NCBI GenBank assembly: GCA_027618625.1
Contig: JAQCER010000011.1
Coordinates: 1-15,373, forward strand
DNA: 15,373 bases
Direction of reading: 5' to 3'
From: Verrucomicrobiota bacterium
GTDB taxonomy: Bacteria > Verrucomicrobiota > Verrucomicrobiia > Verrucomicrobiales > DEV007
Shown here one piece after another: positions 8,342 to 14,327 of this stretch. The notes below the pieces were generated by a model. It ran no database searches and had not been told where the DNA came from. It saw nothing but the letters and a program-made list of their open reading frames with translations. Every line of letters begins with the position of its first letter. Position 1 is the first letter of the stretch. A program made the position numbers and the translations under genes.

Positions 8342-8935
8342 TCAGGGCACGATGATCCTGTCGCCAGGCCTGAGGCGGAGGTCCAGGGCTGGCGTTGTCA
8401 TGATGCGCTTCAGATCATGAGACGTGACCTTATCTTTCCGAATCAGCTGAACCTTTTTCACTTTCGCAAAATCGGTGAAGCCGCCGCGCGCGCTCACTGC
8501 GGCGAGCAGCGTTAAATCGTGCCGATAGGGCACATCTCCTGGCGTTCGAACCTCACCGGCCACGGTCACGAATCGGGTGGGCACGCTTGAATCAAGCGCG
8601 ATGACAACCGTAGGTGCCGTATAGATCCGCGCGCCCTCGTACAGTTTTTCGATATCCTTCGCCAGCACGGAAGGTCGCAATCCGACCGCGACGATTTCCT
8701 CTTTCAGGTAGGGCAAGCGCAACGTCCCCTCGCCTGCAATCGTGTAGTTTCCAGAGACGCTGTCCCAGTCCGAATCAGGCACTCCGAGGAGTCGCAACTG
8801 GATGATGTCACCCGCCCGCAACTCGACCTCGTCAGCGAAAGCAGACCATGCCATCGCTCCCAGCAATAACACCACTCGAGCGATCCAGAACAACGATCCC
8901 CCTGATTCTTCCCTTTTCAGTTTCAGCATCAACAT
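8342..8935 (-). CDS. Polysaccharide export protein, Wza/SLBB type
   Basis: The protein has 197 residues. A hydrophobic stretch (residues about 16-34, IARVVLLLGAMAWSAFA) acts as signal peptide. The mature part opens with ELRAGDIIQLRLLGVPD and YTIAGEGTLRLPYL, the Poly_export (Wza N-terminal) pattern. It continues with one SLBB-like beta-grasp segment: VTVAGEVRTPGDVPYRHDLTLLAAVSARGGFT, ending LRLRPGDRIIVP. Wza-type proteins form or cap the outer-membrane channel for exopolysaccharide. Two points are unusual: there is no lipobox cysteine, and the protein is about half the length of Wza, lacking extra SLBB repeats and the C-terminal helix. It lies 84 bases downstream of the O-antigen ligase gene on the same strand and is probably part of the same unit. 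ATGs at 8935 and 8929 are both possible. Confidence 0.85.
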   Translation of the reverse strand: MLMLKLKREESGGSLFWIARVVLLLGAMAWSAFADEVELRAGDIIQLRLLGVPDSDWDSVSGNYTIAGEGTLRLPYLKEEIVAVGLRPSVLAKDIEKLYEGARIYTAPTVVIALDSSVPTRFVTVAGEVRTPGDVPYRHDLTLLAAVSARGGFTDFAKVKKVQLIRKDKVTSHDLKRIMTTPALDLRLRPGDRIIVP

Positions 8936-8993
8936 GAACGTTGTGACACTTCTCAGGCGGCCACCGTTCAGTCATTTTCTAACATAGTAATAA

Positions 8994-9008
8994 CTTTGTT
9001 TCACAAAG
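8994..9008. other. Small perfect hairpin between ligase and export-protein genes
   Basis: CTTTGT (8994-8999), loop TTC, ACAAAG (9003-9008) form a 6-base perfect stem 11 bases after the ligase stop codon. The stem is AT-rich and no clear T-run follows in the leftward direction, so strong termination is unlikely. It could be a weak attenuator or an operator for the export-protein gene. Confidence 0.25.
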
Positions 9009-9019
9009 AAATGATCGGC

Positions 9020-10491
9020 CTACGTTCGAAGCGTGCGCGTCGACCATGACCGTCGATCTCCGCCCTGCATCGCACTGAGCATCCCTGAGATAACGACAAA
9101 GGCAGCCGTGTACTGTGGTTTTCTCAGGTAGCGAAACTTGGCCGCCATTCCCAAGAAGATGAGCCAATGGGCCAGGTTCTTAGGCTGGGTAAGAATTCTC
9201 TCGAGAAACGAATGTCCGTAGGCAAAACAGAGCACAATCGCGATCGCCAGGAACATGAACCCAGCCCACGAATTTCGGTAGGTGATCGCATTCTCGAAGC
9301 ACCACAGGAAAGTGATCAAGCAAAATACTGCCCATGAAACGATTCCGAGCAGACCATTCTCTGAGATGATCAGCCAGTACAGGCTCTCGGTCTGCGGGTT
9401 CGATCCGTAGTGAATCGGATTTGCTGGATTCCTGTCGCCAATCGATGCCCACCGCTCAAGAATGACGCTATAGGCAGGATAGGGTCGACTATTGACGATG
9501 GCCGAATTGTTCCATCCCACACCGGCCACGGGATGATCGTCGAACATCGCTCGTGACATCACGTTCAGAACTTTGCGCAGGTCATTGTTGGCATCCGTGT
9601 CGTTGGTCGTCGTAATCCGCTCGTAGACCGTGTCAAAACTCTTCACGGTCACGATTGATCCACCGAAACAAAGGACACCAACGATAACCAATCGCTTCAT
9701 GCTCACTCCGCGCATAAGAGACAGAGCGATGATCATTGCCGAACCCAGGCCGACGATCGCCAGTGAAGTCCGGGTCACCGTGAGCCCCACGATCACTGCA
9801 CCTGCACCTGCACCCGCACCAATGACATAGAGCAACGACTGCGTCCACGATGCCTTGCCTGAAAGCGCTGCGGCCAGAAGCGGTATGGAACAGAAATAGC
9901 TCCACATTGCGAGGGGGTTGGAATGCTCAAACCCGCCATATACGCGAAACACTCCTTCAAAGTAGCGCTGCTTCAGCACGTAGATAAGCTGGCCGATCAG
10001 GCACAGCGCAAACGTCACCATGAGGAGTTCAATGTCCTTCTCCTCCTTGAAAAAGAAGTAGGCGGCAGCAAGCACAGCGCCGCCTTTCAAGAACTTCCAC
10101 AAGCACATCCAGACCAGCACATCCTGTTCAGCATTAATGATCGAAACGAAACTCAGGCCGCAGTAGATCAGGTAGAAAAGCAGCCCAGCCGGCATCAATT
10201 TGATCTGTTTTGGGTCCGATAAAAGACTGCCCATGATCAGCGCCACGGCAACCACCTCCATCAGCGAAAATTCGAATCCCCTCGGCAGCCCCTGTAGTTG
10301 TCCCATACATGCAGGGAGGTGGTGTAGATCGTAGGCGTCACAGCGACGAGGACTACCATGGTCACAAAGAGGACTCGCTGCACATTCCGGCTGAAGCCAG
10401 CGAGCAAGCCAAGCAACGGGGTCACCACGAAATATAGAATCCCGATGAACACGTACTCAGAGAATTGATCCTGGAGAATGGTATAATGCAC
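9020..10491 (-). CDS. O-antigen ligase / Wzy-like polymerase, broken by a one-base frameshift
   Basis: The coding signal starts in one frame (GTG at 10491; MHYTILQDQFSEYVFIGILY... to HVWDNYRG) and continues in another from about 10300 (GLPRGFEFSLMEVV... to the TAG at 9020). The join falls at GGGG (10289-10292). One extra G would give YRG-LPRGFEFSL and an intact protein of 490 residues, a normal length for the family. About a dozen membrane segments are present. A long extracytoplasmic loop near the C-terminus includes AGVGWNNSA and QTESLYWLIISENGLLG, typical of the Wzy_C/O-antigen ligase family that joins or polymerises surface polysaccharide. As sequenced, only the rightmost 76-codon piece (10491-10261) and the 428-codon piece (10306-9020) could be made separately. 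Whether this is a sequencing error, a real lesion or a switch cannot be seen. No extension upstream is possible because a TAG lies two codons before the GTG. Confidence 0.85.
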
Positions 10492-10508
10492 AGTCTAAAA
10501 ACTTTGAA

Positions 10509-10514
10509 ATTATA
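10509..10514 (-). promoter_or_regulatory. Candidate -10 box for the O-antigen ligase gene
   Basis: Read leftward the six bases are TATAAT, a perfect sigma-70-type -10 hexamer. Transcription would begin near 10502, giving a leader of only about 11 bases before the GTG at 10491. No good -35 box sits at the usual 16-18 base spacing, so an activator or a different sigma factor might be needed. Confidence 0.35.
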
Positions 10515-10536
10515 GTTTACACAGAATCAATAAATT

Positions 10537-10550
10537 TTGCAATGTTGCAA
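10537..10550. promoter_or_regulatory. Palindromic TTGCAA pair, possible operator
   Basis: TTGCAATGTTGCAA is two copies of the palindrome TTGCAA separated by two bases. It is therefore a direct and an inverted repeat at once. It sits just upstream of the leftward -10 candidate, where a dimeric regulator could act. No binding protein can be named from sequence. Confidence 0.35.
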
Positions 10551-10581
10551 TACAAAAATAGTAGCCTCATTAGGTTATCCA

Positions 10582-10601
10582 TATTTTCAGGTATTTTCAG
10601 G
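10582..10601 (+). repeat. 10-base tandem repeat, candidate OmpR-family regulator box
   Basis: TATTTTCAGG occurs twice with no gap, 67 bases before the regulator's start codon. OmpR/PhoB-family proteins bind head-to-tail direct repeats with a period of about one DNA turn (10-11 bases). The next gene encodes such a protein, so an autoregulatory site is a reasonable inference. Confidence 0.45.
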
Positions 10602-10667
10602 AATTACATCGCGATCCCATTTCTAAACCCATTTTCACCAGTCCAATAGCTGGACGAGCGAGCGCGA

Positions 10668-11381
10668 ATGTCGCAGGCTGCGAGGGTGAAAGTGCTTGTA
10701 GTAGAAGACGAGAAACCGATTGCATCGTTCGTGCGCAACGGGCTGGAAGAGCAGGGCTATGCAGTAGATTTGTGCCACAATGGCCATGACGGTCTGACCC
10801 TGGCTACGTCGCGGCGCTACGATGCCGTGATCCTGGACATCATGTTGCCCGGCCGCGACGGCCTCAGCATTCTGAAGCTGCTGCGCCAGCGCAATGATCC
10901 CGTACCAGTCATTGTCATCACATCCCGAGGAGAAGTCGAGGAACGAGTAGAGGGCCTCAACCTGGGTGCTGATGACTACCTCGCGAAACCGTTCTATATT
11001 TCAGAGCTGATCGCGCGACTACAGTCCGTCTTCCGACGATCGATCGCCAGCGGCGGCCAATCCATTGAGGTGGAGAATCTCTGCATCGATCTGATGACAC
11101 GCCAGGTCAGGCGCGGTGGTGAGGAAATCATCCTTTCGCGGCGGGAGTTCAATCTTCTGGTTTACCTGATGCGCTCTCCCGGTCGCGTGTTTACCCGCAC
11201 GCAGATTCTTGAGCAAGTGTGGGAGTACCATTTTGATCCCGGGTCAAATTTAGTCGACTCCTGCGTCCGTCGTCTGCGTCAGAAAGTGGATCAAGGACAC
11301 GAGGTGCAGTTGATCGAAACCATGCGTGGCGTGGGCTATCGGCTCCGTCCACCACAGACCCAGGGCGAAACGATAGCCTGA
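10668..11381 (+). CDS. OmpR/PhoB-family response regulator
   Basis: The protein has 237 residues. Residues 7-122 are a receiver domain: acidic pocket Glu13-Asp14, phospho-acceptor Asp57 in VILDIMLPGRDG, switch Thr85 in VIVITSRG, and Lys107 in GADDYLAKPF. Residues about 132-228 are a winged-helix DNA-binding domain: LCIDLMTRQVRRGG, LSRREFNLLVYLMRSPGRVFTR, ILEQVWEYHFDPGSNLVDSCVRRLRQKV and MRGVGYRL. It would control transcription when phosphorylated by the kinase encoded 19 bases downstream. The overall pattern resembles the CusR/CopR branch, but the signal is unknown. A short purine stretch (GGACGAGCGAG) upstream of the ATG is the nearest thing to a ribosome binding site. The divergent polysaccharide genes and the repeat at 10582-10601 are candidate targets. 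Confidence 0.94.
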   Translation: MSQAARVKVLVVEDEKPIASFVRNGLEEQGYAVDLCHNGHDGLTLATSRRYDAVILDIMLPGRDGLSILKLLRQRNDPVPVIVITSRGEVEERVEGLNLGADDYLAKPFYISELIARLQSVFRRSIASGGQSIEVENLCIDLMTRQVRRGGEEIILSRREFNLLVYLMRSPGRVFTRTQILEQVWEYHFDPGSNLVDSCVRRLRQKVDQGHEVQLIETMRGVGYRLRPPQTQGETIA

Positions 11382-11400
11382 CTCTTCCTCCACCGATCAC

Positions 11401-12744
11401 GTGCTTTCGTTTCGAATCAAACTCGCGCTGTGGGCGGCACTGCTCTGCGGCGTGGTTCTGTTAGTGTTTGTCACGGCATCCAGCTTCATCGTCTACGAGA
11501 ACATGCTGGAAGAAGCTGATTTCCAGCTGAAGGAGAACTCGACCAAACTGGTAGAGGGCCTGCGTTCAACCCAGGACGACGTGGCGAAGGTCATTCCCGA
11601 GCTCGGTGCCTCCCTCAGCGCTGAACGTGCGGAACTGAAACTGCTCAGAGTCATCTCCCATGGCGCATTGATCTATGCGGACCCGGACTGGAAGGTTCTG
11701 CCGGAGTTGCAACGTCGATCGCGGAGCCGATACACAACCGTCACCCACCGTGGCGGCACCTGGCGATTGATTTCGCGTTCGTGGCAAGATGGCCGCACAG
11801 TGTTGCTGGCCATTAATCTGAGTGAGATCACCGAAGAAGTGTCGCGCATGACCCGCACCTATCTTTCGGCGCTGCCGCTGGCACTGTTAATCATAGGAAT
11901 CGGCGCCTGGTGGATCGCCGGTCGCGCCATAAAGCCAGTGCGCAAAATCACTTCGGCTGCCGAAAAAGTCACTGCGGGCGACCTGTCGGAACGTATCAAC
12001 GAACGCTCGGGCGGTGATGAAATCGCCCGCCTCACCCGCGTATTCAATCGCATGATGGACAGGCTGGAGCGCAGTTTTCAACAGACCAGCCGCTTTAGCG
12101 CTGATGCCTCCCATGAATTGCGCACACCGCTGGCAGTTCTCCAGGGAAAGATCGAAGAAGGATTGCAGAGGCCCAATGCAGACCCCGAACAGCAGGAGTT
12201 GCTGGCCGACTTGCTGGAACAGACGCAGCGCCTGAAGTCGATTGTTCAGGGCCTGCTCTTGCTATCCCGATCAGACGCAGGCCGGCTCTCGGTTGAACGC
12301 GAACCAATCGACCTTGGCGATTTCATCAGTGCGATCGGCGAGGATGTCGAGTTCCTGCTGGAAGATACCGGCACCACCTACACCAGTGACATTCCTCCCG
12401 GAATCCTTTGCCGTGGCGATGAAAAACTGCTGCGGTTGGCCGTCTTCAATCTCCTGCAGAACGCCAGCCGGTATGGATCCGACAGCGGCCGGATCCGGTG
12501 TAGCCTGGATACCGAAGGTGCATTCGCTGTGATCGATGTCGGAAACACCGGAGCAGAGATTCCTGAGGAGGAGCAGGCTCAGATTTTCGAGCGCTTTTAC
12601 CGGAGCCCTCAGTTCCGTTCCGTTCAGGGACAGGGACTGGGGCTCAGTCTTTCCCGGGTGATCGTTGAAGCGCATGGTGGCACGCTGGAACTTGCCCGCA
12701 GCGATGGTAATGAAAACGTTTTCCGGATCAGGCTGCCTCAGTAG
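11401..12744 (+). CDS. Two-component sensor histidine kinase
   Basis: The 447-residue protein starts at GTG (MLSFRIKLAL). Residues 8-31 are the first membrane segment and about 155-175 the second. Between them lies a sensor loop of about 120 residues without recognisable metal or ligand motifs. A HAMP linker follows (about 173-226, AIKPVRKITSAAEKVTAGDL). The dimerisation domain has phospho-acceptor His238 in SADASHELRTPL. The ATPase domain shows the N-box NLLQNASRYG (Asn354), G1 DVGNTG (Asp379), an F-box-like ERFYRS, and G2 GQGLGLSLS. All catalytic boxes are intact. It presumably phosphorylates the regulator encoded 19 bases upstream. The layout resembles CusS-type kinases, but the loop gives no clue to the signal. 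Its stop codon lies inside the end of the opposing gene: the two coding regions share 12738-12744. Confidence 0.94.
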   Translation: MLSFRIKLALWAALLCGVVLLVFVTASSFIVYENMLEEADFQLKENSTKLVEGLRSTQDDVAKVIPELGASLSAERAELKLLRVISHGALIYADPDWKVLPELQRRSRSRYTTVTHRGGTWRLISRSWQDGRTVLLAINLSEITEEVSRMTRTYLSALPLALLIIGIGAWWIAGRAIKPVRKITSAAEKVTAGDLSERINERSGGDEIARLTRVFNRMMDRLERSFQQTSRFSADASHELRTPLAVLQGKIEEGLQRPNADPEQQELLADLLEQTQRLKSIVQGLLLLSRSDAGRLSVEREPIDLGDFISAIGEDVEFLLEDTGTTYTSDIPPGILCRGDEKLLRLAVFNLLQNASRYGSDSGRIRCSLDTEGAFAVIDVGNTGAEIPEEEQAQIFERFYRSPQFRSVQGQGLGLSLSRVIVEAHGGTLELARSDGNENVFRIRLPQ

Positions 12745-13497
12745 TTCCGGGGCCTCCACTTTTGCGCCAGCGCCACCAGCTGGATCCCGAGGAGCGTCAC
12801 GGTAATGACCTTACCAATGGTTCCCAGCATCCGCCAACCGGTATTCGCGGTGCCGACAATCTCAAGATCAGTCACGTAAATTGTTTCACAGGCATGCCCT
12901 CCGGTATCGTCACGCGTGGTACTCGTTCCACGGTGGTAGGCCGGAGGTGAAGAATACTCGGCAAGCCAGCCTCTTATTCGAACCTGATCCCCCACCTGGA
13001 TTCGCTTCAACCTGCGACGAACGGACCCATTCTCCGAAACAAGATGATTGTTAGAGAACTCGTTCATTCGAAACGTACTCCATTGCACGCCGTCGTCATA
13101 CTGCACCCAAGCGGTAAAATCCTGGTTGTGGAATTTTCCTTTTTGATAGATGCCACTCTTGGCGTTCACCCCCCAAACCATCGCCAAATCGCAGACGTTC
13201 AAGAAATCACCAGTCATCCGGTGGTAAATATCCAGCAAGCTGTCGCTGTGGTGCTCCGACACTACCAGGCCATGAATGTCGTAGTTGAAGCGGGGCTGCA
13301 CGCGGTACGGCCGATCGCCTAGAACTACGTTGAACGCCTCCTTACTGGAGGCATCCCTGCACAGGCTGCTGCAGGATCCGCTGATCAATCCGCTCAACCG
13401 CCGGAAGTGTCCGCCCCTTCGTAACGCCGAGCCACCAGACTCCGATCGCACACAGCATCAGAATCTTTATCCCATGGCGATGGAGCAGTTCATTCAC
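12738..13497 (-). CDS. Unrecognised double-anchored periplasmic protein, broken by a one-base frameshift
   Basis: Two frames join into one protein. From the GTG at 13497 it reads MNELLHRHGIKILMLCAIG, then a membrane segment and an ERIDQRILQQPVQ stretch. The frame then ends in a stop at once, while the neighbouring frame continues DASSKEAFNVVLGDRPYRVQP to the TGA at 12738. Removing one G from GGG (13355-13357) gives an uninterrupted 252-residue protein. The body has FNYDIHGLVVSEHH, LNVCDLAMVWGVN, FRMNEFSNNHLVSENG, VGDQVRIRGWLAEY, RGTSTTRDDTGGHACETIYV and a C-terminal membrane segment (about 225-245). The motif-rich periplasmic middle suggests a conserved family; I recall similar uncharacterised bacterial proteins but cannot name a function. 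An alternative GTG at 13451 in the second frame would add low-quality residues and no membrane anchor. The gene faces the kinase tail-to-tail. Confidence 0.75.
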
Positions 13498-13712
13498 TCA
13501 ATAATTTATCACAATAATCGCAATTTCCATATTTTCTTGACAACTTTTGCTTTATGCCTGCTCCATTCGACAGATCAGAGCGAAATAACGATTCTGTAAT
13601 CATTCAAATGTTCCAAATGTAACCCGCTCCGCGCAGAATCACTTTGTCCCGAATGGTCGCAATCACGAGGCCAACGGAAATAAGCCGAACAATTACTAAC
13701 GAACCTAATCCA
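13498..13712. promoter_or_regulatory. AT-rich divergent region before the EF-hand gene
   Basis: The 215 bases separate the unknown membrane-protein gene (leftward) from the EF-hand gene (rightward), so they should hold both promoters. The first 60 bases are AT-rich. TTGACA occurs on the plus strand near 13538, but no -10 hexamer is found at the right spacing. TTCAAATG and TTCCAAATG are nearly repeated at 13603-13619. Confidence 0.35.
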
Positions 13713-14096
13713 ATGAAAAAAACTCTATTGATTCTCTCCGCCATCGCTGTTTCCGGAACGGCATTCGTAATTGCACAAGAACAAGGCGACCGCCCGGCGC
13801 CCCGTGGTGACCGCGCAGGAGGACGTGGTGCCGGAAGGTTCGCCAATGCACCATTATTTAAGGCAATGAAAATGGGAGAAGGCGGCAGCATTGCCCTGCC
13901 AAAGACTGACGACGAGAAAGCTGCTCTTCTGGAAGCAATTGCCAAGTGTGACGCCAATGGTGACGGCAAGCTTGAGCGGACAGAAATCTTCGGCGAGATG
14001 CGTCGTGGCGGCGGAGCTGGTGCTGGAGCTGGCGGTGCACGTCGTCCGGGCGGTGAAGGTGGTGCAGACGCCCCGAAGCCCCCTGCTTCCGAGTAA
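13713..14096 (+). CDS. Small secreted EF-hand protein, Gly/Arg/Ala-rich
   Basis: The protein has 127 residues. MKKTLLILSAIAVSGTAFVIAQ is a clear signal peptide, so the ATG at 13713 is chosen over an ATG 23 codons upstream. The mature protein has a Gly/Arg/Pro-rich segment, then one canonical EF-hand loop, DANGDGKLERTE, with ligands at loop positions 1, 3, 5, 9 and 12. The tail is Gly/Ala/Pro-rich and without clear fold. It probably binds calcium outside the cytoplasm. Its partner and role are unknown. Small Gly-rich EF-hand proteins like this are frequent in Verrucomicrobiota and Planctomycetes. A strong intrinsic terminator follows, so it is likely a monocistronic unit. Confidence 0.85.
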   Translation: MKKTLLILSAIAVSGTAFVIAQEQGDRPAPRGDRAGGRGAGRFANAPLFKAMKMGEGGSIALPKTDDEKAALLEAIAKCDANGDGKLERTEIFGEMRRGGGAGAGAGGARRPGGEGGADAPKPPASE

Positions 14097-14138
14097 TCGA
14101 TAAACAAGAATCTCTTGAGCCACACGCGCTCCAGTAAG

Positions 14139-14176
14139 GTCCCCTTTTCGCACTGAAGCGGAAAGGGGACTTTTTT
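14139..14176 (+). terminator. Intrinsic (Rho-independent) terminator of the EF-hand gene
   Basis: GTCCCCTTTTCG (14139-14150) pairs with CGGAAAGGGGAC (14159-14170) in a 12-base stem with one G-U pair and the 8-base loop CACTGAAG. Six T residues follow at 14171-14176. It lies 42 bases after the stop codon. The clear architecture makes this the best-supported terminator in the window. Confidence 0.93.
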
Positions 14177-14327
14177 GCAGAAGGCAGTGCGGCTTCCGAC
14201 TTCCGACGAAGAGAGGAACTACTCAATCGCGCAACGATCGTGCAGCAGTTCAGCGGGTCTCTGCCTCGTCCCAACCCGCCCATCGCAGGAAATCTCCGTG
14301 GGCTTCATCAAACCCACCAATTTCAGT

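Larger units (their letters stand above)
10492..10667. promoter_or_regulatory. AT-rich divergent control region between polysaccharide unit and two-component genes
   Basis: This stretch is visibly richer in A and T than its surroundings, above all at 10495-10605. It separates the leftward ligase gene from the rightward regulator gene, so both promoters should lie here. It carries a 10-base tandem repeat (10582-10601), a palindromic TTGCAA pair (10537-10550) and a perfect -10-like TATAAT on the minus strand (10514-10509). The arrangement suggests shared control, possibly by the adjacent regulator. Confidence 0.55.

Noticed and set aside
13530..13570. TTGACA near 13538 as a promoter for the EF-hand gene
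   Set aside because: No -10-like hexamer follows at 16-18 bases, so the match is probably chance.
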